This document shows, piece by piece, positions 27,001-64,000 of a DNA stretch of 64,000 nucleotides. The DNA comes from Anseranas semipalmata (Eukaryota; Chordata; Aves; Anseriformes; Anseranatidae): the NCBI GenBank assembly GCA_013399115.1, contig VXAA01000162.1, positions 494,192-558,191 on the forward strand. The letters are read 5' to 3'. The notes beneath the pieces are model-generated. The model saw only the letters and a list, made by a program, of their open reading frames with translations. It was not told the origin of the DNA and ran no database searches. The position numbers were made by a program, and so were the translations under genes. Every line of letters begins with the position of its first letter. The stretch's first letter is position 1.

Positions 27001-27407
27001 GCGAGGCGCGGCGGCTCAGGAAGCGCCCGGCCGCCAGCAGCAGGGAGGCTGCCTCCCTCCTTCCCTCCCGCCCCCGTCGCACCTGGTGGCGGAAGGCGGC
27101 GCCGCGCAGCAGGTCCCGCAGCAGGCTCTCCCCGATGTCCCTGCTGGCGCCCTCGGTGACGAGGTGGAGGTGCAGCGCGTCCCCGCGGCCCAGCCGGCCG
27201 TGGCGCAGCAGGGAGCGCAGGGCGGCCTGGCCCTTGGCGCGCAGCGCGGGGCTGCGCTCCGCCTTGGTGAACATCATCAGGAGGTGCAGGGCCCGGCCCG
27301 CCCCCGCCTCCCCGCCGGCCGCCGAGCGGNNNNNNNNNNNNNNNNNNNNNNNNNNNNNNNNNNNNNNNNNNNNNNNNNNNNNNNNNNNNNNNNNNNNNNN
27401 NNNNCAT
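1..27407 (-). CDS. XXYLT1: XXYLT1, xyloside xylosyltransferase 1 (partial gene; exons 1 and 2 in window)
   Basis: XXYLT1 is an ER-resident type II membrane glycosyltransferase of family GT8. It adds the terminal alpha-1,3-linked xylose to Xyl-Glc-O-Ser on EGF repeats of Notch and similar proteins (family knowledge). In the window, exon 1 encodes LLMMFTKAE and the following helix-rich segment. Exon 2 encodes [16 protein letters not shown], then [16 protein letters not shown], which I recognise as XXYLT1. Both exons end at GT donors and join in phase 0. The exons carrying the DLD metal-binding motif and the C-terminal catalytic half were looked for in both strands of 1-20675 and not seen, so intron 2 continues past the left edge. 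The N-terminal anchor is hidden by an N run. The gene lies head-to-tail downstream of ACAP2. Identity is near certain; completeness cannot be judged. Confidence 0.95.
1900..2095. other. CpG-rich patch in XXYLT1 intron 2
   Basis: A short GC-rich, CpG-bearing stretch bounded by ordinary sequence. It passes abruptly at about 2100 into an AT-rich segment with several TAAT-core words (AATTAA at 2106-2111, CAATTAATCA near 2169). It could be an intronic enhancer or a small island. No transcript evidence is visible. Confidence 0.35.
6600..7350. other. CpG-rich region in XXYLT1 intron 2
   Basis: Dense CpG around 6640-6760 and 7190-7330, with GC-rich sequence between. By eye it resembles an intragenic CpG island. 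The 315-codon plus-strand frame crossing it (6334-7281) is low in hydrophobic pattern and resembles no family I know, so I treat it as chance. Confidence 0.4.
7834..7864. repeat. Nested short inverted repeat
   Basis: Arms CAGCCTA (7834-7840) and TAGGCTG (7858-7864) enclose a second pair, CTAATT (7845-7850) and AATTAG (7855-7860), around AAAA. The inner pair is a homeodomain-type palindromic TAAT arrangement. Confidence 0.6.
9080..9310. other. CpG-rich patch in XXYLT1 intron 2
   Basis: A short GC- and CpG-rich stretch directly following an AT-rich segment that carries ATAATTGATGGCGGCG near 9037. Possibly regulatory; nothing coding is recognised. Confidence 0.3.
13791..14160. repeat. Degenerate tandem repeat, units of about 166 and 148 bp
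   Basis: Three successive starts share CTGCAAAGGGGCTG-like words at 13791, 13957 and 14105. The first two units also share, in the same order, TCTCYCTGARAACTTCC, CACCAAGGCCAAGC and a TAGGGTTA word. The third unit is partial and retains the TTGTGGGTTG-like segment. The units differ by substitutions and a few indels, so this is an old, decayed tandem duplication. The family is not recognised. Confidence 0.7.
14723..15013 (+). mobile_element. CR1 LINE, 3' fragment
   Basis: Reads as a 5'-truncated chicken-repeat-1 (CR1) element. It starts with GATAGTGATAGGACAAGG, contains the typical CACTGGAACAGGTTGCCCAGAG stretch in part, then GGATGTGGCGCTGGGCAGCCTG, and ends in ATTCTATGATTCTATG-type tail repeats. 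No open reverse-transcriptase frame is present. It sits in XXYLT1 intron 2, antisense to the gene. Confidence 0.95.
16911..17340 (-). mobile_element. CR1 LINE, 3' fragment (reverse orientation)
   Basis: The reverse complement ends in CAGTTCTGTGATTCTGCGG, the CR1 tail, at 16911. Inward it carries the GAGAGGTCCCATCCGACC-type word, the segment for aggregated lung-heart-type CR1 3' regions, and at the left border the CATCTCTCTTATCAGAAGG-like part. About 430 bases are recognisable; the right limit is approximate. Confidence 0.9.
20411..20537. repeat. Pair of identical 12-mers near XXYLT1 exon 2
   Basis: TCACGTCAGTGA occurs at 20411-20422 and again at 20526-20537. Flanking words GGCATTTCAC (20349-20358 and 20597-20606) and ACGCTGAAG (20326-20334 and 20628-20636) also occur twice, in a different order. 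Too short for a firm call. Confidence 0.3.
20676..20823 (-). CDS. XXYLT1: XXYLT1 coding exon 2
   Basis: A 148-nt exon between acceptor ctcctag and donor gtaagc. It encodes [15 protein letters not shown] and continues to [10 protein letters not shown] plus one base of the next codon. This is the conserved N-terminal half of the GT8 fold of XXYLT1. Phase 0 at its start matches the end of exon 1. No frameshift or stop is present, so this part of the gene looks functional. The open frame running past the donor (GKLLPSC) is intron. Confidence 0.95.
21230..21375 (-). mobile_element. MIR-like SINE fragment
   Basis: The words GACAGGGCCAGGAACTGAGC, CCGGATTTCCTGAATCTCAG and CCCAGTGCTG follow the order of the complement of the MIR core region. 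Divergence is high, as expected for this ancient amniote SINE. Limits are approximate. Confidence 0.45.
22255..22325 (+). mobile_element. Worn CR1 3' tail
   Basis: GATTCAACCCCATGATCCCC, then AGATCCCTTTCCAA and ATGATCCTGTGG match the final part of a CR1 element with many substitutions. The upstream part is not recognisable. Confidence 0.5.
24335..24430. repeat. C/T-rich minisatellite-like patch
   Basis: The words CTCCCTCCTGCAT or CTCCCTCCTGCAC, CCCCTGCACCCC and GCTGCTC recur irregularly, giving about three imperfect units of 25-30 bases. Intronic, no coding meaning. Confidence 0.5.
27083..27407 (-). CDS. XXYLT1: XXYLT1 coding exon 1 (interrupted by N run)
   Basis: The readable part, 27083-27329, gives 82 codons containing [10 protein letters not shown], then an arginine- and leucine-rich stretch ending in FRHQ, and a donor reading CACCAG followed by gtgcga. 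An ATG at 27405-27407 sits right at the far side of the gap, in the context GCAGCATG. If the 75 Ns are taken literally this ATG is out of frame with the rest of the exon, and only about 25 residues would fit. Mammalian XXYLT1 has roughly 100 residues before this point, including a single transmembrane anchor. So the gap is probably longer than drawn, or the true start lies within it. The exon is extremely GC-rich, which explains the failed sequence. Confidence 0.88.
27330..27404. other. Assembly gap (75 N) inside XXYLT1 exon 1
   Basis: Seventy-five Ns flanked by very GC-rich sequence. The gap removes the segment that should encode the cytoplasmic tail and signal anchor of XXYLT1. Its length is probably an estimate or a placeholder. 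Confidence 0.99.
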
Positions 27408-27420
27408 GCTGCGGCACGGC

Positions 27421-27438
27421 CCGCCCCGCCCCGCCCCG
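27421..27438 (-). promoter_or_regulatory. GC-box cluster, probable XXYLT1 core promoter
   Basis: Three overlapping CCGCCCC-type words (GGGGCGG on the minus strand) form tandem Sp1/KLF-type GC boxes, 14-31 bases upstream of the first visible ATG of XXYLT1. There is no TATA box. Together with the CpG-dense sequence down to about 26,680 this looks like a CpG-island promoter. The transcription start cannot be placed from sequence. Confidence 0.55.
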
Positions 27439-27487
27439 GCACGGCCCCGGCGCGACAGAGGGAGGCGGCTCTGCCAGGGTACAGAGG

Positions 27488-27493
27488 TTTAAT
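27488..27493 (-). terminator. Putative ACAP2 distal polyadenylation signal ATTAAA
   Basis: Minus-strand ATTAAA followed within about 15 bases by CTCTGTA and then a TCTGTCG stretch, a reasonable cleavage and downstream-element arrangement. It lies about 80 bases from the first visible ATG of XXYLT1. Confidence 0.5.
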
Positions 27494-27502
27494 GGAGGGC
27501 GG

Positions 27503-27510
27503 TATTTACA
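27503..27510 (-). promoter_or_regulatory. Pumilio-type element in ACAP2 3' UTR
   Basis: Minus-strand TGTAAATA, a perfect Pumilio recognition word, located ten bases upstream of the ATTAAA signal. One such word is expected by chance in several kilobases of AT-rich sequence, so function is unproven. Confidence 0.35.
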
Positions 27511-30500
27511 GGCCTTACACAATGTACATTCCGGTAACTACAGGGGTAACGCGCTGCTCTCATTTACAATAGCAAGGTACAGGATCGAGATACAAAGTCT
27601 ACAGCCGTATTAAATGCAAACCAGGGCCGGTTACACATCCTTTACAGTTACACCTGAACGGGGAGCAGTTCACAGGAGAAGATGAGCATTTTACTGCTGG
27701 AATGCTTGAAATACCAGTACAGAGGGACACGGGTAAAGAAAAAAAAAAAAAAGTTCATTTCAGACAGACCAGCCTCTCAGCTTGAGGAAACAAGCATTTC
27801 TCAGTGATTTCTATCAAAACACAGAAAATTTGCACTTTGAAATTGGACTTTTGAAAGTGTTAAGACAGAAAGGCAACTGGGATTTTTTCCCTCCTCTCTC
27901 ATGTCCTTCCATGGGAAGCGAAACAAGAAAATACTGCGCAGAAAGAAAGTAAGAAAGTGGAAGGGACGTACCAAAGCGGCACGCTGAGCCTGTCCCCCAG
28001 CACTGCCCTGCTGGAGTTGTCCCGCTGTAAGAAATGTGCATCTGTGCAAGCAAGACATTTAGGCTGTCAGGCTGTACATACAAGCAGTACAAACCAAAGC
28101 AGGTTTCACCCTGTGAACGGGCAGAGAGGGCAGTTCGCAAAACTGGCTTTCAAAATACTTTCAACATATTAATCAGCTCAGTCATTTTGTCAATGTAAAA
28201 ATATTACTTCCTTGGTACCTGCACATTATTTGTAATTTTATCAAATGGTCCTTTTATATTCACTGTGCCATGTGAGATTCTTGTGATCAAAATACAGAGT
28301 TAACAACCATACTTTAAAACAGGTGGCTGCAGAGAAGCCCCAAAGTCCTGGAAACATCACAGCCAATCCTATGCTTATTCTAGTTCTCACTTTTTTCTTT
28401 AGTGATTCGAAGTTCTTTGCTTTATCAAGGAGAATTCTAATAATTCAGATAACACGTGTGTACTGATGTCAGACTGCAAAATAGGAGAAACTTCCTTTTA
28501 TATGGGGATTTGCTGACAGCAGTTGGAAGGTCTGGTTGCATTTTCTAAAACTATTTCAAGCTCAGTATATAAACTGGTAAATATAAAACCCTAGGGAGTG
28601 AAAAAAAACATATTAATACAGGATCCTTTAACACAGTGACATTACAAACCATGAAGGGTACAATCCAAAGCCTCTGACGTCAGGGGAAAGACTGCCATCG
28701 ATTTCAGTGAGTTCTTGGGTTAGGTCCTAATTGGAAAGGAGGCTGAAGTCTACAACATACTAATGAACAACTGAAACATGCATTTGAACTGCAGTATGTG
28801 CAGCTTGTAGAAGAAAGCAAGACTTCCACCATCTACCACGTTCACCCAGACTTATGGGAACAAATTTCAGTATGACTAATATAATTCAGTAACATTATTT
28901 AGTATGATAATTTATAAGTTTTAGATGCATTGTACTAACATTAACAAAATATGAATCCTTATGAACAATAAAAACAATATGGAACACTAAGGAGACACCA
29001 CAGATACCATCTTAACATGCAACATAAGTAAATTATACCTCTGAAATTAAGATGCATTAGAATATATGTTGAGCTCTCACACATTTGTCTTTCCAAGAGA
29101 CTTTTGGAACACATGATCTAACTGTCTAGGAGGAATATTCTAAAATCTTTTAATGGGCTATATAGTAAATTACTAAAAATCGACATGAACGTTGATTTTA
29201 TTTTATTTTTAAGGTATCTACTGCTTTGTACCCCACTGATGAAGACCTATTATATTTCATACTTACAGAAAAAAACATGAACTGGAATTGAAGCTTTCCA
29301 TTATCTGGTACAGGGTACAAAGTGTTAACACACACTGGAGTCCTACTGCCTACTATTCAAGTTATACTCGGATTCATACTGTAATAAAAATGGAAGTTTC
29401 CTAAAATTACTGTGTAGAACATCAGCACTTGAAGCAGAACTCAAGGAAATCCAGATCTTAATAGCACTGAAGTTCATCAACTTTCTATCACTGAGGGCTG
29501 AATCCTGCAAGGTACAGAGACCCTGGAGCACTGAGCCTGCCACTGTGTGGTAGGTCTAAATCCTCAATACATTTCATGCAACTTAATGGCATATTCATTT
29601 TTGCTGAGGATCTTAACACATGTATTGCACCTGACCTGAAAAATGCACTTTATACTGGACATCCTAGTGTACCTAAAAGGATCAGGGTACAAGGCTGCAG
29701 GATCAGAATTGATACACCTGCTCCCTGAACCACTGAAACTCCACATTTCCTGAAAAGAGTCATACAACCTGTGGACCAGGTATGTTAACTAGTCCTTTAG
29801 CATAAACAGTCTGATACTGCTTTCCAGGCAAACAAGAGTTGTAATGCAGCAGATCAATCTGCAGAGCTACAGGGAAGAAACTTTTTGTTGACAAGAAATT
29901 GTCTTGCAAAATTTGTCAGGAGACTTTTGTGGCTAGGAAAGAAAATACCAATGGAGATTGGATAAGTGTCTCAGGTGTTTTCCCAGCAGCAAGTTCTGAG
30001 ATAGCGATTATGCCACTAAGCTTTAGGGAGCTTTACATTACAACCAATCACATTGTACGCTGCCTGTTAGCAAGAGAGACAAATCTTTTGGAAAAAAAAA
30101 CAAACTTATGTCTAAAGTGTATCCTATCCGTAGCCATATCTTACATTGTCCCATCTGTACACGGGGAATTTTATTTTCTTTAAGATCTACTAACTAAATG
30201 TCCACTGCTGTTAAATACTACAGATTAGGGAGTATATTATCATTTCATAGACATTATTTAGAAAACTGATGAAGTCATCTGTAAGCAGTAATTTCTAGTA
30301 AGTTGCTTACTACTCAACTAAACGCACTCTTTAAATGGGCAGAGTGTGCTTTTCCTAGCATAATTAGACCATACATTAAGCAAAAACTTTTTTTTAGGAT
30401 TCTTCTTGGAAAAAAATCTATTGGACACTAAGATGATATTAACTTTGCATCAAGAATCATACAGATTAAATGCACTACTATACATTTGCTGCAACATGAT

Positions 30501-32121
30501 AAATATTTAAAATATCTTGTTTGAAAATTAACATGCCAGAAAGTTTAGTTTTACCATAATTTACAGAAATTCGTTACCCAATTTTGCTTATATGAGCCAG
30601 CACGGAGAAAAGCCAATTCATTTCCTAAATGCACTTAAACAGAAGGTTAGCATACTGCCATTGCTAATAGGATTATAAAAAAAACTCACTGATGTTATGT
30701 TATCTAAAAGTTCCCCTTAAGTTATCCATAGGGCAGACAAATACACTATGAAGAATTGCATCTACTAGTTTGTGGCTTCAAGTGATTACTTAGGCACTGC
30801 ATAACCTGACATAACACATATCTACATACACCATTTATGCATGCACATCAGCAGAGTGGAGCTCACCAAAAAAAGCAACTTGTGTTGCTGTCCTCAATAC
30901 AGCTGGAAAATACAATCATTTGTTACTTTGCAAAAATGTGTAGCATAACGTCTATGTTTTCTTCTGCAAACCTTAGTTTAGACATGCATACATTCACATC
31001 TCTGCAGATTATGTTATACCATGCTGTGCTATAAAGGATTGATTGACCTAAATTCAGGGTTGTTGTATTACATATGCATTTTTATATATGGAGCTTAGGG
31101 CTAGTAGTGAGAACAGCAAAGAGAAAAGGTGACAAATAGCCTTTGTGTGATTGTTCTACACAGACTTCTTTGGTTTTCCATTTTTACTTTCATGTCTCAA
31201 ATTTCAATTTTTGATGTCAAAATACTGACAAACCCCACATCGTGTCCAGCAGGATTAAATTTATTTTTTTTTCATGAAAGGTTCCAAGTGCTCATTTAAA
31301 AGTTACTTCCTTCACAGCAATTCTTCATTTTAAGTGGGAGGGGATTGACTACTCTTAGAATTTGGTCCTCCAGGATATAAACCTATTGTGACTGACCTGC
31401 AGTCACTAGCGTAAAGGCCAGCCTGGTGTTAAAACTTCCATTGCAAAAGAGCTTGCAAAAGAGAAGTTATCACATCTCGTTATTAACGGCCTACCTCTAA
31501 CCAGTGTCAGTATAGGAACAAGAGAAGTTACAGGCCTGCAAACAGAAGGACAATTCAGTAAGTCATTACCTGATTTCCCTTCCAAACAGTCCAAGAAAAT
31601 GCAACCTAGACCTTCTTGTCAGAGGCACACCTTTATGGCAGTAGTGAGACAGATGACAGTACAGGATACTAATTAGCAAAGCGGATCTGATCATCCTTCC
31701 ACCCAGAGCCTGCAACACATACAGCTATGCTCTGCTAACTCTATATATGAGCTGCAGATGAACTTCATATTTGCTAACAGGTACTATTTCTATACTGAGC
31801 TAGCAGGTATTCCTTTTATTTTTTTAAAAAACATTTTCTTCAGCTGCTGAGGTATATGTACTGTAGAACATAAACTCATACATTTCCCCAGCTACCACAA
31901 TCCACAGCTACATTAGAGTGGTCATTTTATCCAAACTACCTAACAAAACACATATAATTCATTCTGTTAAAGTAAAGACGACTTGCACTAGAAGGAGCAC
32001 GTTCTTTTCCTTCTTGACACTTAAGGCTTCTGGGAATCTGACTGCTGGAAACGGTTTAGCTTCTCTGGATTATTTGATGCCATTTGAGAAAAGTCNAGCA
32101 GGTTCTTTTCCTTCTTGACAC

Positions 32122-62185
<30,064 letters not shown>

Positions 62186-64000
62186 CTGTAAAGAGAAACA
62201 GAAAATTGGATCTTTAGATTTCAAAAGAAATTTGGCTCTGTAGATTTCATAATGCTGACAAAAAAAGAACACATTATGTCTAGACATGGCATGACTTGCT
62301 TTATTTGCATAGTAAAAATCACTTCTCTGGTCAAAAAGTGTTTACCTTTAATAACCACTGAAGCCTTGTTTAAAGCACTGCACTACCATCCTGAATTAAC
62401 CTCTGCAAAAGGTGTACGTTTCTTGTAAGCCTTAGGAGAAATGTTTCAAAGAACAGCATGGTGCCAAGCATATGCGACTTCTATACCGCATTGGTGCTCA
62501 GTCTCTGAAGAGAATGACTCATGCTTTAGCTGCTCTTGCTGGCTGCCTGGCCTATGCAGCAGCGCTGGCATTAGCAGCAAAAGCTAGAAAGAGGAAATGC
62601 TAGTGATTTTTCCCCTCCAGAAAAAGGAGGGAATTGCCCCAACCAGGCTTTTGTATTGATGGTTTCAATCAAGTCACCAGCAGTATTTGAGCAAGATTGC
62701 TTGGAATCTTAGCTAGAACCATTCAAATTGCTTTTAGTTTCAGAAATAATAATCTGATTTTGCAGACTGTCACGATAGACAGCATTTGATTAAAAGTTAG
62801 CATCTTACAAAGTCTGTGATAAAAAGGATGCTACCAAAAACTTGCTACATCCATGTCCATAATGCCACGATTTAATTTTTTTTTTCCTTTTTGAAACCAT
62901 AAGGAAAATAAAAGGCAGGAAATTTAAGATACCCTGTTAGACAGTAAGTTTGTTTGTACAGGCTTTGATGTTTAAGTAAGAAATATGGTAAAGCAGAAAA
63001 GCAGATGCTGCCTGAAAGATCAACTAGCTTGGTAGTTACATGAAACGCTACAGAATCCGATGAACTCCTCCTTTATCCAACCTGCAATGCAAAACTGTCT
63101 CTATCCCCAGTCGTGGCATCTTACTGAACAACGCGCAGATGCATTACTTAGCACAGCTGTACAGCCCGCAGCTTTACATCATCTGTGGGGCAGACCTCAT
63201 CCTACTCCAGACCTAGAACCAGGAGACTACGAACAATATTCAATGCCATTTTTCCAGCATAAGTCAGTCATGTGGCAGAGTGCACTATGTGAATAACAGA
63301 ACCTCCAATTTACATACACATTACATGACCTCTACCCACTCTTATAGCCAAAAATGAAAACCTCTGCCAACTCCGGTCGTTTTCCCCAGTGTTGCATTTC
63401 CCCCACTTGAAATGATATAGATGAGAGGGGAAAAAAAAAGGGATGCTAACCAACCCTTACACCTTTGTATTAAACATTCCAACAATTAAGGAACCACCAG
63501 ATAGCTGGGATGTCTTGCTCTAATTCCATGCTCTGTTAATTTCCTTAAGTCTTCTCCCTCTGGCTGGTTGTTTAGCTCAAATAGCTACATGAGCACTTTC
63601 ATGTCTTTCATGGGTTCATGTTCACAAAGACTGAAGTGCCCAGACACTATTTATGTAGCTATACGATATAAAAAGGATGCAAGAGCCTCTAAAACTTGGA
63701 GAGGGACACCATTGTGCTCAAAGACTATTTTGTGCCAAGAACCCTGGCAAATTCATCGCTTTGGGATTAAGATTAGAACCAGTCTAAAACTGTTCAGAAC
63801 TTCATAGGAATCAAGTTTGATGCTAAAACCTCAGATTCAGAAATCTGCACATGGCCCCCAACAAATTCTTCTTAATAACCTGCTAGATACAACAGAAGGT
63901 AGACATGTTCAGATAGCACAGTTAGTGCAGCTTATCTCAAAAGGAAGTGTTTGGGGATACTTCACCATGGCAAAACTGCCAGAACAAAGTTCTTAACAGC
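62186..64000 (-). other. ACAP2 intron, continuing past the right edge
   Basis: No BAR-domain exon was found on the minus strand before the edge. The stretch 62440-62600 is somewhat GC-richer than its surroundings but has no recognisable product. Confidence 0.8.

Larger units (their letters stand above)
20824..27082 (-). other. XXYLT1 intron 1
   Basis: About 6.3 kb between exon 1 donor gtgcga and exon 2 acceptor ctcctag. It is GC-rich. It contains a MIR-like fragment (21230-21375), a worn CR1 tail (22255-22325) and a C/T-rich minisatellite-like patch (24335-24430). The part next to exon 1 (about 26,680-27,082) is CpG-rich and belongs to the promoter island. Long open frames here have no recognisable product. 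Confidence 0.85.
27475..32121 (-). other. ACAP2: ACAP2 3' untranslated region (inferred)
   Basis: About 4.6 kb of AT-rich sequence between the ACAP2 stop codon and an ATTAAA signal, with no recognisable exon or repeat copy. A long 3' UTR of this order fits what I recall for mammalian ACAP2. It holds Pumilio-type words (minus-strand TGTAAATA at 27503-27510, TGTAGATA at 30819-30826). Earlier poly(A) sites could be used, so the limit is inferred. The part at 31996-32096 is suspected to be an assembly duplicate. Confidence 0.6.

Noticed and set aside
26462..27082. Open frame continuing from XXYLT1 exon 1 into intron 1
   Set aside because: The exon ends at a clear donor (CACCAG, gtgcga) and exon 2 continues the protein. 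The read-through part is intronic.
62440..62600. GC-richer patch near the right edge, considered as a BAR-domain exon
   Set aside because: No frame matches ACAP2 BAR sequence and no fitting splice pair is present.

Overview
This is a vertebrate, almost certainly avian, nuclear window. It holds parts of two neighbouring minus-strand genes, XXYLT1 on the left and ACAP2 on the right. The bird assignment rests on CR1 LINE tails ending in repeats of ATTCTATG-type words (best copy 14723-15013), a solo LTR of a widespread bird endogenous-retrovirus family inside an ACAP2 intron, compact introns, and sequencing gaps in a GC-rich first exon and after a poly-T run. The order ACAP2-XXYLT1 matches the tandem arrangement at human 3q29. 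No bacterial-type operon, CRISPR array, rRNA or tRNA was seen.

Positions 1-27,440 are GC-rich and belong to XXYLT1. Exon 1 (27083-27407) is interrupted by a 75-base N run that hides the membrane-anchor region. Exon 2 (20676-20823) is intact. Intron 1 is about 6.3 kb. Intron 2 runs off the left edge, so at least 20.7 kb of it is present, and the exons with the catalytic DXD motif are not here. Intron 2 contains two CR1 fragments, CpG-rich patches and a degenerate tandem repeat. Many long reading frames in this half are a by-product of low stop-codon density and are not reported as genes.

Positions 27,470-64,000 are AT-rich and belong to ACAP2. Fifteen constitutive coding exon segments, joined at GT-AG junctions with consistent phase, give 1,677 nt (558 codons plus stop). 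They run from the end of the BAR region through the PH domain, the ArfGAP zinc finger with its arginine finger, the variable linker, three ankyrin repeats and the C-terminus. A further symmetric 105-nt exon at 40905-41009 looks like a 35-residue cassette in the linker. The 5' exons (most of the BAR domain) lie beyond the right edge. A long AT-rich 3' UTR runs down to an ATTAAA signal at 27488-27493, only about 80 bases from the first visible XXYLT1 ATG, so ACAP2 termination and XXYLT1 initiation appear to share one short stretch.

The most useful observations are: a 100-base direct repeat around a single N that duplicates the ACAP2 stop-codon region (probably an assembly error), the ACAP2 cassette exon, a 121-bp imperfect palindrome in an ACAP2 intron, the abrupt composition change between the two genes, and the near-absent intergenic space. 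I found no convincing evidence of a previously undescribed biological system. The two genes are not known to act together: ACAP2 is an endosomal Arf6 GAP and XXYLT1 an ER glycosyltransferase acting on Notch EGF repeats.
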